Source of the DNA: Betaproteobacteria bacterium
GTDB taxonomy: Bacteria > Bdellovibrionota_B > Oligoflexia > Silvanigrellales > Silvanigrellaceae
DNA: 64,000 bases
Assembly (NCBI GenBank): GCA_016868315.1
Contig: VGHE01000003.1
Span: 248,001 to 312,000 of the forward strand
Direction: 5' to 3'
In this document: positions 30,108 through 39,836 of the stretch, in pieces
Position numbering within the stretch: position 1 is the first letter of the stretch
Layout of the letters: each line of letters begins with the position of its first letter
Program-made: the position numbers and the translations under genes
The notes under the pieces: generated by a model
The model's input: the letters and a program-made list of their open reading frames with translations, nothing else
The model's database searches: none
What the model was told of the DNA's origin: nothing

Positions 30108-30845
30108 ATGAAGTCCAACATCCTCAGCCTCCCGACCCGTAAAACACAGCGCCAGAGAAAACTGTGGATGTTGTGGATCTCTCAGGCCGTTCTGCTGTCC
30201 TTGGCCGCATGCGGCACCGAAGCTTCTGCCCAGACAAATGAGGAGGGCTCATCGATCGTTATCAATATCAAAGATTGGACTGCTGCCGGTTCGGGATGCC
30301 GGGCGCGCATGAACAAATCAGGTGACGTCGAGTTCGCTGAATTGCGCTCTGCCCCGGCATCCGCTTCAAAACTGATGGTCATGAAATTCAAGCTACCCAA
30401 GTATCAGTTAAGTTCACCGCCAGAAAATCCTGCAACCAGCCTCACATTTGCGCGGGAATGTGCGCTCCGCGTGGTCGCGGTGCCACAGGTGCAGTATCGG
30501 ATCAAAAGTGTAGCCGCGCGCACTCCGGTGAATTTCTCAAAAGATGAAAAAACGTCACTCAAAATGCAATACATTTTGAAGCTCGATGGGCACATCGTGG
30601 CGCATTCGCTCAAAGAAATCGATGAAAGCGGAAGCATCCGCAATCAAGACGACAAAGTCGTTCTGGCAGGCCAACCCTCACCCGAGGAAGCTGCCGTCAG
30701 CCGGCAAGACTGCGGCAGCCCGCAGATGATTGGGTTCGACTACACCTTCATTGCAGGGCGAACTCAACCCAACGACCAAGCTCAAATTAAACTTGCTGAA
30801 GACAAGCAATTGGAGCTTGCAGTCGAATTAGAGGCCTGTCGCTAA
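30108..30845 (+). CDS. Exported 4-Cys protein, DUF4360-like (paralogue 2)
   Basis: Hydrophobic leader with LAACGTEASA; GSGCRARM, ECALRVVAVPQVQYRIKSV, C-terminal LAVELEAC. Confidence 0.65.
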   Translation: MKSNILSLPTRKTQRQRKLWMLWISQAVLLSLAACGTEASAQTNEEGSSIVINIKDWTAAGSGCRARMNKSGDVEFAELRSAPASASKLMVMKFKLPKYQLSSPPENPATSLTFARECALRVVAVPQVQYRIKSVAARTPVNFSKDEKTSLKMQYILKLDGHIVAHSLKEIDESGSIRNQDDKVVLAGQPSPEEAAVSRQDCGSPQMIGFDYTFIAGRTQPNDQAQIKLAEDKQLELAVELEACR

Positions 30846-30936
30846 AAAATTCTCGGCAGAGCTTTTCGTTGGCATCTCAAATCGCCACAACTTTTAAAAA
30901 TCAAAACAGTCTCAGTGACAAAGAAAGGTTTTCTTC

Positions 30937-31644
30937 ATGCGGCGGACAGACACTCTCACCTCAATCCTCGCCCGAACAGCCCCATCGTTTCTGTCTGCCC
31001 TGATTCTGCTGCTGGGTGCGACTTCGGTCGCGCACGCCGAAGACCTCGTCTGGAACTCGGTGAAAGCCACAGGAAGCGGAGATGGCACACCCTGCCATTA
31101 CGCCCCCAACACTCCCGCCCGAAACAATGTGATTTGGACCGCCGCAGGGGGAGACCTTTCCATCATTTTGACCCACTGGGGAGTTTCACTTCCCAAGCTC
31201 GCCCGCTTTGGTGGCGGCAAACTCAGCACAACTTCTATTTGCAACTTCGAAGCGAGCGTGACCGTTCCGCGCGGCTATTATCTGAAAACCCTCTCACAAA
31301 GCTTGGTTGTTGGGGTCATGAAAGACAGGCTGGTGACCGGTGGAATCTCATCCAACGGCTACCTTTTCCAGACCCTCGTTCCCCTCAACCAAATCAACCT
31401 TCCCTTTCGCCCCGATCAGGCCCTCAATAATGTTTTGTTGAATGTGAACAACACTCAGATTTTCGTTGAGCCCTATATCTCAGCTCTGTGCCAGGCCTCA
31501 CGGCTCGCCCCATACACAACACAATTCAAATTCCAGCTGATTGGGTTGGGCATTCGTCCTTTCCCACAGCTCGGTTTGCAGGCCAACGTGGATGGGAGCG
31601 ACGTCCACTTCGGAATGGACTCATCGCTCGAGCGCTGCAATTGA
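30937..31644 (+). CDS. Secreted 4-Cys protein, DUF4360-like (paralogue 3)
   Basis: Signal peptide; GSGDGTPC, ICNFEASVTVPRGYYLKTLSQSLVVGVMK, C-terminal LERC. Confidence 0.7.
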   Translation: MRRTDTLTSILARTAPSFLSALILLLGATSVAHAEDLVWNSVKATGSGDGTPCHYAPNTPARNNVIWTAAGGDLSIILTHWGVSLPKLARFGGGKLSTTSICNFEASVTVPRGYYLKTLSQSLVVGVMKDRLVTGGISSNGYLFQTLVPLNQINLPFRPDQALNNVLLNVNNTQIFVEPYISALCQASRLAPYTTQFKFQLIGLGIRPFPQLGLQANVDGSDVHFGMDSSLERCN

Positions 31645-31740
31645 GCAAAAAGGCAGCCTGGCCGCTTGACCTCAACAAACGGTTATGGAAACTGTTGAGG
31701 TTGAACAGCTGGCCAAACGAACCGACGTGGCAGAAACCCA

Positions 31741-32967
31741 ATGACCCTAATCCGAGCAACCTATGCCCTGCTTTCTGCTGCATGGCTCGGAGTTTCTGCA
31801 TGTGGTCAAGTTCCCCAGGCGCCACTGTCCTCCATTCAAACCGTAAACATTCCACAAACCGACGTGCGCGACCAAGGCCGTTTCGGAATCTGCTGAGCCT
31901 ACGGAACAACCGGTCTTATTGAAAGCGAACTGCTGAAGAACTTCGGTGTCAAAGTCGACATTTCAGAAGAGGCTCTTGCGTTTGAACATATGGCAGAGGC
32001 GCTGCGGGCTCAATTTGCCACCGCGACCTCCTCTGACCTACTCGATTTCATTATGCGTGGCGAACTGCCTGAGGGATGGGCGACCCGCACAACCTCTGAC
32101 CTTGCTGCGATGTACATTAATTCCAAACACGTTCAGCATGATGCGCTCGCACTTATCAAGCTGCGCGGAGCAGTTCCAGAAAGTGCATGGTCGTTCAAAG
32201 TCAGCAATTACGATCAAAAACGCCAGCTGACCCTCGCTGTGCGCGAAAACGCGCGCAAGCTTTGGAACGACGGATACAAAATCCAGGAGCTGAGCATCGA
32301 CCAAATCAAAGATCTCGTTCTTGTGGGCGAGTCCGGCAAAGCATTCCCCTCACGCCCGCCAGCCTACTTTGAGTGGCAGGGGCAAACGATCTCCTCGGTC
32401 GAATATGTAAAAACAGTCTTGAAATTCGACCCCGATGCCTGGGATGCAGTTGCCATCCGGAAAGCAGCGGACGTACCGCAGTTCATTCAAACTGTGAAGC
32501 AGTCGCTCGCGCTCGGGCACAGCGTCCCGCTCGCATTTCCAATCAACGTCGACCGTATCTCCGGTGATGCGTTCCGAGCCGATGGTGACGCCAAACAGTA
32601 CAACTGGGCTGACTTTGGCCGAGATGGTGGGCACCTCGTGCTCGTCACCGACTTCATCAACAAGGGCGGAATCCGGGGAGCCGTCTCTGACCAGGCTCTG
32701 AAAAACGAACTCGCCAAGCCTTCAACCGAGCTCGACGCCCTTCTGTTCAAGAACAGTTGGGGCGTGGGCGCAAAATTCAACGAAGCTGGAAAGCCTGTTG
32801 GTTTATCTCCAGATGGTTACTACCGCATGGAATTGAGTTACCTGGAGGGAATTGCGAAGATTCCTGAAGCGACGAATAATCCTGGGGCTGCGACTCTTGC
32901 CGTAGTTCCTCGCGCGCTGGCTGACGCGCAAAAGAACCTATCTTCACTGCCGCGCAATCCACGCTAA
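31741..32967 (+). pseudogene. Papain-like (C1) peptidase lipoprotein interrupted by an in-frame TGA (31894-31896) after the catalytic Cys
   Basis: Manual translation: MTLIRATYALLSAAWLGVSACGQVPQ...DVRDQGRFGIC-TGA-AYGTTGLIESELLKNFG... continuing in frame to GGHLVLVTDF and FKNSWG. Confidence 0.8.
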
Positions 32968-33020
32968 CAAACCATTCAAATTCGCGGCCGAAAGCTCTTG
33001 TTCCCGACGATAAGGTCGGG

Positions 33021-35162
33021 TCAAAGCTCTTTGATGTAGAATCGCTGATCGAAGCGCAACCTTGGACCAAAAACTCCCTCGGGAACGCCCACACCTGTTC
33101 CTAGCACCATCACCACTTCTGCACCTCGGCGCGGTAGCCCCAAGATCTTGCGCACCCGAACAGCATCAAACCCTTCCATCGGGCAGGAATCAAACCCCTG
33201 CGCCTTGAGCGAGAGCATCAGATTTTCACAGGCAAGCGCAGTTGATTTCACAGACCACACCCGCATGTCTGCACGCGAAGCCGGCTGGCGCGGCATCGGT
33301 CGAAAAAGTCCAGCGATAAAAAAGAGAACCTTTTTGCTGAGACCACCCAAACCAAGCGGCCCCTGATTGAGTGAGAGGGGTACAATCTTCTGATAGTATT
33401 TCAGTGCCGGCGCTGGTGTCTTTGGATTTTTTTGCAACACATCAAGAATCCGAAGACGGTTTGCACGCCAGGTGTCTGTCCGCGCAACACACACCACAAG
33501 TTCTGCCGCAGTGCTCGCCGCCGGCTGACTTAAACAGGCCTCAACCAACTTTTTCTTCTTCTCGGGCGAACGCACCCAAAAGAACTCCCACATCTGTAGA
33601 TTGGACGAATTCGGTGCCAACAAGGCATGATTCAAAGCCTGACGCATTGCCGGCTCCGGTACCGCTGCACCTGGCTTGAATCGACGAACACTCCGCCGAC
33701 TCTCTACAACCTGCACAAATGAATCGGGGTGCGCACCAGGTGCAAGATGAGCCGTCGGATCGGATGCTGCCACAACCTGTTCGATCGCACCTTCGCGACA
33801 AAAAATCTCGGCAGGAATATTGCGCAAGTTATAGTGGCTGGCCATGGATCGACAATATGCACCTGCCTCAAAGAACACGACCACATCTCCGGGAGCAACA
33901 CGCGGGAGTCGTGCTTCACGCGCCAGAACATCACCGCTTTCGCACACAGGACCAAAGATCTTGTACGGGACGAGAGTGTCGGAAGTGCGGTTGGCGCAGG
34001 CGGTGGCATGTTCTGCGCCATAAATCGAAGGCCGCGGAAAAGCGTTCATGCCGGCGTTGACGTACGCAAAACGGTGCGTTTCGAGGTTTGCTTTTTCATA
34101 AAGAACCTCGCTCAGAAACACGGTACTGCTTGCCACCATGCTCCGACCAGGCTCGAGACACACATGAAGTTTTTCGCACTCCATGCCCCAAAGTGATTGC
34201 AGCAGGCTGTCGGTGCGCACGAGAGACTTCAAACATTCAGCCTGAAAGGCCACATGCTTTCGAATATCGGAGGCGTCTGCGGGAACACCTTGCAGCCCAA
34301 CTCCCAAGCCCCCGCCCAGATCAAGATGGGTGATACTGATACCTGCGTGATGGAGCCGAGCCACCACCTGACGCACACGCTCGAGCACGAGCGGAAAGAC
34401 ATCGTGACTTTGCAGCTGCGAACCAATGTGAACATGAAGTCCGCGCAACGGTGCAACGAAGGCAAGAAATTTCTCGCTCTCGAATTTGCCGTTATGAGTG
34501 AACGCGGCGCGAGTAACCTCCAGCCATTCGTCTATTTGCGCTGCCAACAAACCAAATTTGGAATCAAGTGCTCCGGTTTTCAGATGAGGGTGAGTTTCTG
34601 ACTCCACACAGGGGTTAAGGCGCATCGCCACGAGTGGCTCGTGAGTTACGCTTCCCATCGCGTTATTGCCGCGCTGCTGCTGCAATCTTTGCAACACAAA
34701 GCTCAGTTCATCGGCATGTTCGACGTTAATAATACCGAGATTCTTATCGAATGCCTCGATGATTTCCTCACGCGACTTCCCAACACCAGCAAAGCAAATC
34801 TCACGCGCAGGCACCCCGGCTGCAAGAGCGGCACGGAACTCCCCAATCGAAACGATATCGATACCACAACCGGCAGCGTAAACTTCACGCAGCACAGGCT
34901 CAGCCGCGTTGGCCTTCATTGCATAGAAAACTTTCGCATTGCGAAAGTGATTCGAAAGCTCAGAAACATAGACCTCGGCGCGTTGTTTGACCGCGCTGAG
35001 CGACGTGACAAACATGGGCAAATCAGCTGCCGAGCGGAGTGCCCGTAATGTGACCCCGTCAACGTGCAGCTCCTGTATGGAAGTCGTCCCGTTCTGGCTG
35101 GGGCATGCGATATGGGGGCGGGTCTCTGGGTTCAAAGTCAAAGCCTCCTGTGATTCGGTCAT
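33021..35162 (-). CDS. Diaminopimelate decarboxylase fused to a C-terminal nitroreductase domain
   Basis: YAMKANAAEPVLREVYAAGCGIDIVS, LEPGRSMVA, GPVCESGD, FFEAGAYCRSM (DAPDC); then VESRRSVRRFKPGA, LAPNSSNLQMWEFF, ALACENLMLSLKAQGFDSCPMEGF (nitroreductase). Start codon uncertain. Confidence 0.88.
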   Translation of the reverse strand: MTESQEALTLNPETRPHIACPSQNGTTSIQELHVDGVTLRALRSAADLPMFVTSLSAVKQRAEVYVSELSNHFRNAKVFYAMKANAAEPVLREVYAAGCGIDIVSIGEFRAALAAGVPAREICFAGVGKSREEIIEAFDKNLGIINVEHADELSFVLQRLQQQRGNNAMGSVTHEPLVAMRLNPCVESETHPHLKTGALDSKFGLLAAQIDEWLEVTRAAFTHNGKFESEKFLAFVAPLRGLHVHIGSQLQSHDVFPLVLERVRQVVARLHHAGISITHLDLGGGLGVGLQGVPADASDIRKHVAFQAECLKSLVRTDSLLQSLWGMECEKLHVCLEPGRSMVASSTVFLSEVLYEKANLETHRFAYVNAGMNAFPRPSIYGAEHATACANRTSDTLVPYKIFGPVCESGDVLAREARLPRVAPGDVVVFFEAGAYCRSMASHYNLRNIPAEIFCREGAIEQVVAASDPTAHLAPGAHPDSFVQVVESRRSVRRFKPGAAVPEPAMRQALNHALLAPNSSNLQMWEFFWVRSPEKKKKLVEACLSQPAASTAAELVVCVARTDTWRANRLRILDVLQKNPKTPAPALKYYQKIVPLSLNQGPLGLGGLSKKVLFFIAGLFRPMPRQPASRADMRVWSVKSTALACENLMLSLKAQGFDSCPMEGFDAVRVRKILGLPRRGAEVVMVLGTGVGVPEGVFGPRLRFDQRFYIKEL

Positions 35163-35306
35163 GCGTCCAGGGCTATTGAGCTGCGCAACACCGCACATCT
35201 GTCTATGCCATGAGAGGCATTAAGTTTCCACGGGTTGACCAGGCTGCGAGCAGATAATCCCTCAAGTTTTTAGATTCTCACCCGATTCACCCGTCGGGGG
35301 TGTGGC

Positions 35307-36344
35307 ATGTCGATTGTGGTGTATGAGCGCGATGAAGAATCGCTGCTGACGCTGAAGGCAATTCTCGAGGAGATCGGCCATCTCGACAATTATATGAGCA
35401 GCAGGGTAAGCCAGATCTCTCAAATGATGGGGCTCGAGAGCCAACCCATTTTGTCTGAAGTGAAATCCGGAATCGCTGTCGAAGTGACACTTCTTATCAT
35501 CAACGTGGACGGCGGCGAAGACGCACTCGATTTCCTCAAATCTGCGAAGTCTGACATCCGTTACAAGGACATTCCGGTCGTGGTCACGTCGGCACTGGGC
35601 TTCAATCAGAATGTGATGACTGCGTATGCGTTTGGAGCTGTGGATTTCATCCGCAAACCATTCAGCACAGACGAAGCAAAAGCCAGAATCCACGCTGCAC
35701 TTCGATTGAACCACGAGATCGACCGTCGCAAGGCACGCGAGAATGAGATCACAGAGATCGCCAATCAACTCCGGGATCTGACGCAGGTGCTCAGGAAGCT
35801 TTCACTCATTGACCCGCTCACGGAAGTTGCCAACCGTCGCGCGTTCGAGCAGACCGCTGAGCAGGAATTCAAACGTGCTAAACGCAACAAAAAAGCCCTC
35901 TCGGTGCTGCTTTTCGACGTTGACCATTTCAAAATGTACAACGACCATTATGGCCATCAGGCGGGCGATTTGTGCCTCCACAGATTGGCACAACAAGTTC
36001 AAGCCACGATCAAGCGCCCCGGAGATATGTTAGCGCGGTATGGCGGCGAAGAGTTCGCCATCATTCTGCCAGAGACCGACATCCAGGGCGCTTCAATCAT
36101 TGCGGAGCGCATCATCAAATGTGTTCAGCAACTGGGTATTCGTCACGAGTACAATTCTGCCGCGCCGGTGGTCACCGTCAGTGTGGGTGTTGCCACGTAT
36201 GACACCTACGATGCCGAATGTACCCCCGAGAAATTAATTGAGATGGCCGACAAAGCCATGTACGAAGCAAAAAAACAGGGACGAAATCGGATGAGCTCGA
36301 TGCAGTCAGACCTCATCAGCCCGTTCTACATCGACGCCCGCTGA
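35307..36344 (+). CDS. Receiver-like domain plus GGDEF diguanylate cyclase
   Basis: RYGGEEFAIILPET with upstream RPGD (I-site spacing); receiver-like N-terminus with IRKPFS. Confidence 0.9.
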   Translation: MSIVVYERDEESLLTLKAILEEIGHLDNYMSSRVSQISQMMGLESQPILSEVKSGIAVEVTLLIINVDGGEDALDFLKSAKSDIRYKDIPVVVTSALGFNQNVMTAYAFGAVDFIRKPFSTDEAKARIHAALRLNHEIDRRKARENEITEIANQLRDLTQVLRKLSLIDPLTEVANRRAFEQTAEQEFKRAKRNKKALSVLLFDVDHFKMYNDHYGHQAGDLCLHRLAQQVQATIKRPGDMLARYGGEEFAIILPETDIQGASIIAERIIKCVQQLGIRHEYNSAAPVVTVSVGVATYDTYDAECTPEKLIEMADKAMYEAKKQGRNRMSSMQSDLISPFYIDAR

Positions 36345-36410
36345 ACTTGTCTTGAACACCCTCCTGCTTTAGAAGGGAGGCCTCTCTGAAAGTGAGGTCA
36401 GCCTCCCCAC

Positions 36411-37631
36411 ATGAGCAAAATCAACTCATCTCCGTCTGGTTGCGGTCCAGTTTTTAAGTTCGGCGGAACAAGCATGGGCTCCCTCGAACGCATTGAACAT
36501 GTTGCCGCTCTCTGTGCTGCGCAACGCCCGTCGGCGGTCGTGGTGTCCGCTATGGCCGGCGAAACCAACCGCTTGGTCTCAATGGCACGGCACTTCACCG
36601 AACACACCGATTCACCCGAGTACGATCTTTTGGTTGCAAGCGGTGAGCAAGTCTCCGTTGCTTTGCTGAGTTTTGCTCTGCGCAAGCACGGCCTCACTCC
36701 TGTGCCAATGCTGGCGGCGCATGCAGGCATTGTCACCGACGACCTTCATTCACGCGCAACAATTCAATCGGTTAACCGCGAAGCTATCTCGCGTCATATC
36801 GAAAAAGGCGAACTCCCGGTCATCGCTGGCTTTCAAGGAGTGACGCAAGAAGGTCGCTTTACATCCCTGGGGCGCGGTGGCTCCGACACCTCAGCTGTAG
36901 CCATTGCAGCGGGTATTGGCGCGCGAGATTGCGTTATCTACACCGATGTTGATGGCGTCTTCACAGCCGATCCGCGCGTCTGTTCACAGGCTCGCATTAT
37001 CCGTCGTATCCGCCACGAAGAAATGCTGGAAATGGCAAGCCAGGGCAGTAAAGTTCTACATATTCGCAGCGTACATCTCGCTGCAAAATGGGGAATCCGT
37101 CTTTTTGTCAAAAACACGTTCAGCACAGATGAAGGAACCGAAATGATCTCCGACAACGAAGCCATTGAAGGCGAACTGGTCACCGGTGTTGCACATTCGA
37201 GCGATGAAGCATGGTTCACTGTCGGACCTGTCCCGTACACGCCCACCGCGCTTGCAGATGTTTTCAGCGCCTTGGCTGCGCACGGCATCAACGTTGATAT
37301 TGTCAACCAAGAGATCCGTGGCAATGCCATCCTCATCCACTTCACCGTGGGTGGAACCGATGTTGCACAGACCAAGGATGTTCTCGCCAAAGCCACACCA
37401 GGGGCGGAAGTCCGCCTCAACACCGAGGTGGCCAAGGTTAGTATTGTTGGAGTGGGCATGCGCGTGCATGCAGGTGTGGCTGCGCGGATGTTCCGCGCTC
37501 TGGCAAATGCAGGGGTGGAAATTCGGCTCGTGACAACCTCCGAAATCAAAGTGGCGTGTCTTGTCGATCGTGCAACACTCAACAAGGCTGTCCAGGCTCT
37601 GCACAAAGAGTTTGTCGAAACCGTAGGGTAA
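36411..37631 (+). CDS. lysC: Aspartate kinase
   Basis: FKFGGTSMGSLERIEHVA, GRGGSDTSAVAIAAGIGARDCVIYTDVDGVFTADPRV, C-terminal ACT domains. Confidence 0.96.
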   Translation: MSKINSSPSGCGPVFKFGGTSMGSLERIEHVAALCAAQRPSAVVVSAMAGETNRLVSMARHFTEHTDSPEYDLLVASGEQVSVALLSFALRKHGLTPVPMLAAHAGIVTDDLHSRATIQSVNREAISRHIEKGELPVIAGFQGVTQEGRFTSLGRGGSDTSAVAIAAGIGARDCVIYTDVDGVFTADPRVCSQARIIRRIRHEEMLEMASQGSKVLHIRSVHLAAKWGIRLFVKNTFSTDEGTEMISDNEAIEGELVTGVAHSSDEAWFTVGPVPYTPTALADVFSALAAHGINVDIVNQEIRGNAILIHFTVGGTDVAQTKDVLAKATPGAEVRLNTEVAKVSIVGVGMRVHAGVAARMFRALANAGVEIRLVTTSEIKVACLVDRATLNKAVQALHKEFVETVG

Positions 37632-37708
37632 GAAAACCCTTTGCACTCTTCCCAACACCTTGACAGCCCCCCTGTGGACGCTAAAAGCGCCTTTCAGGGA
37701 GGCTCACA

Positions 37709-38779
37709 ATGAAAAAAGCAGACGTCCGCAAATTCAATCCCAACGGCGCAGGTATAACTGATGGCAACATCTTCGGATTGCCGTTTAATGAGCAGGAATC
37801 GAATCTGATTCTCGTGCCCGTGCCCTTTGAGATGACCACGAGCTACGGACGCGGAACAGCCAAAGGTCCCAAAACCATCCTCGAAGCCAGCCCACAGCTC
37901 GACCTCTTTGATGTGGAATACGCGGAGTTGGGTCTACCACGCCCGTGGGAATTTGGAATCCACATGGAGCCCGAGTCAGCTCGCGCACGCACCCTGAACA
38001 AAGACGGATGCCAAGCCGCCAAACCGGTCATTGCCAAAGGCGGTGTCATCGGCAAAAATAAGAATCTCAAAGCCAAACTTCTCAAAGCAAATCGAATCTC
38101 ACATGCACTGAACACGTTTGTGTTTGAACGCTTCCAAAAACATCTGCAAAAAAACAAGCTGGTCGGGCTCGTGGGTGGCGACCACAGTGTTTCGTTCGGT
38201 GCCATCCAAGCTGTGGCACAGAAGCACCCTGGGTTGGGCATACTCCACATTGATGCCCATGCAGATTTGCGTGATGCATATGAAGGATTCGAGCATTCAC
38301 ATGCAAGCATCATGAACAACGTCATCCACAAAATTCCAGGGGTCGCCAAACTCGTTCAGGTGGGAATCCGGGATTTCTGTGATGAGGAATACCAACTCGC
38401 AACAACTCATCCCAAAATTTCTTGTTACTTTGATGCACATTTGCGTGATCGCAGCTTGAAGGGGGAATCCTTCCAAAAGATCACCAAAGAGATCATCGCA
38501 CGCCTGCCCAAGAGGGTTTATATTAGCTTCGATATCGATGGGCTTGAAACTTGGTTGTGCCCTTCCACCGGAACCCCCGTACCCGGTGGTTTGAGCTTTC
38601 ATCAGTCTTCATTTCTCCTCAAAGAGCTAGCTCTCTCGGGCAAAACTATTGTTGGCTTCGATTTGAACGAAGTAGCTCCCTCCGGTCGCAAGAACGACCA
38701 GTGGGACGGCAACGTAGGCGCCCGTATCCTCTACAAGCTTTGCGCCGCAGCCCTCTACAGCCAGGGGGCAAGAAACTGA
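37709..38779 (+). CDS. Agmatinase/arginase-family ureohydrolase
   Basis: GGDHSVSFGAIQ, HIDAHADLRDAYEGFEHSHAS, SFDIDGLETWLCPSTGTPVPGGLSF. Confidence 0.93.
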   Translation: MKKADVRKFNPNGAGITDGNIFGLPFNEQESNLILVPVPFEMTTSYGRGTAKGPKTILEASPQLDLFDVEYAELGLPRPWEFGIHMEPESARARTLNKDGCQAAKPVIAKGGVIGKNKNLKAKLLKANRISHALNTFVFERFQKHLQKNKLVGLVGGDHSVSFGAIQAVAQKHPGLGILHIDAHADLRDAYEGFEHSHASIMNNVIHKIPGVAKLVQVGIRDFCDEEYQLATTHPKISCYFDAHLRDRSLKGESFQKITKEIIARLPKRVYISFDIDGLETWLCPSTGTPVPGGLSFHQSSFLLKELALSGKTIVGFDLNEVAPSGRKNDQWDGNVGARILYKLCAAALYSQGARN

Positions 38780-38891
38780 AAAAGTCATCTCATTCCTGAA
38801 TCTTGGAAAAAAGCAGAATAACTCAAACAAAATCATCGCCCAACATCTTTAGCCAGGCCTGAAAGTGCCGATATCCAGCTCAGAGGATGGC

Positions 38892-39836
38892 ATGAAAACT
38901 CTGAACGTTGGCTATGTGAGCGTTTATCACTTTGAGCCCGAAGCCGGGTCGGCTCATCGCAATGTGCTTTTTTCACACGCGACGGGAATTGCCGCATTGA
39001 CCTACAAAGATGTTCTGCAGCGTTGGGCAACTGTGCTGCAGGTCAATGTGTTTGCCTACGACGCGCGCGGCCACGGCGAAAGTAAACTCGATGCGAAGAC
39101 TGCTTACGCCAACGGCTTTAAAGCAATCAACCATGCGCTTTGTTACGACCTGAGGGAAATTTTCAACGGACTGAGGGAACACTTCACGGGCTCGTGGAGC
39201 CTTGCGGGGCACAGCCTCGGAGGATGGTTGGCGCTGTATACCGCGAACGAAGTGGACGTCGATCACGTGGTACTGCTTGATGTGCCGCTCCTTCCACCCT
39301 CAAGCGCGTTCCTTTGGGCCACAGCCTGTTTGTTTGGGCAGCGCGGATTCCATCCGCTCAGCCGCCCCGCTCGCCGACGCAAGCGCATGTTCCGCTCACG
39401 TCGCGAGGCTCTGATCGCATTCAAACGCAATCCGTTTTTCCGCAAGTGGGACGAGAATCACATTGCCCACTACATCGATGCGAATTTTGAAACACTGGAA
39501 GATGCAACACTTAAATTACGTCACGATCCAGAATGGGAGGCTGATTTGTTCGAGAGTCAGCCAGCCATGCACACCCCACTTTTTTTGAAAATGAATCCAA
39601 AAAAACGCAAGGAATTGAAAGTAGACCTGCTCGCCGGAGACGACAGCCGGATCTGCAGTCCACGCTCCATCCGCTATTTTCATCAGTTTTTTCCGCGCAT
39701 GCGTTGGCTTGTTGTGCCCCAAGGCGGGCATATGTTTCCCTTCGAGAACACACCTGGGCTGCTCGGTGCGCTCGCACTTGCATTTCCCAAGCCAGCTCCG
39801 TCAGTCCCCTGTGACGTTGAACTCGAGGCGGTCTGA
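38892..39836 (+). CDS. Alpha/beta hydrolase
   Basis: AYDARGHGESKL, LAGHSLGGWLAL, PQGGHMFPFE. Confidence 0.88.
   Translation: MKTLNVGYVSVYHFEPEAGSAHRNVLFSHATGIAALTYKDVLQRWATVLQVNVFAYDARGHGESKLDAKTAYANGFKAINHALCYDLREIFNGLREHFTGSWSLAGHSLGGWLALYTANEVDVDHVVLLDVPLLPPSSAFLWATACLFGQRGFHPLSRPARRRKRMFRSRREALIAFKRNPFFRKWDENHIAHYIDANFETLEDATLKLRHDPEWEADLFESQPAMHTPLFLKMNPKKRKELKVDLLAGDDSRICSPRSIRYFHQFFPRMRWLVVPQGGHMFPFENTPGLLGALALAFPKPAPSVPCDVELEAV

Noticed and set aside
31894-31896. TGA as selenocysteine codon
   Set aside because: The position corresponds to the usual Trp next to the catalytic Cys, and I could not recognise a convincing SECIS hairpin just downstream; nonsense mutation or sequencing error is simpler.
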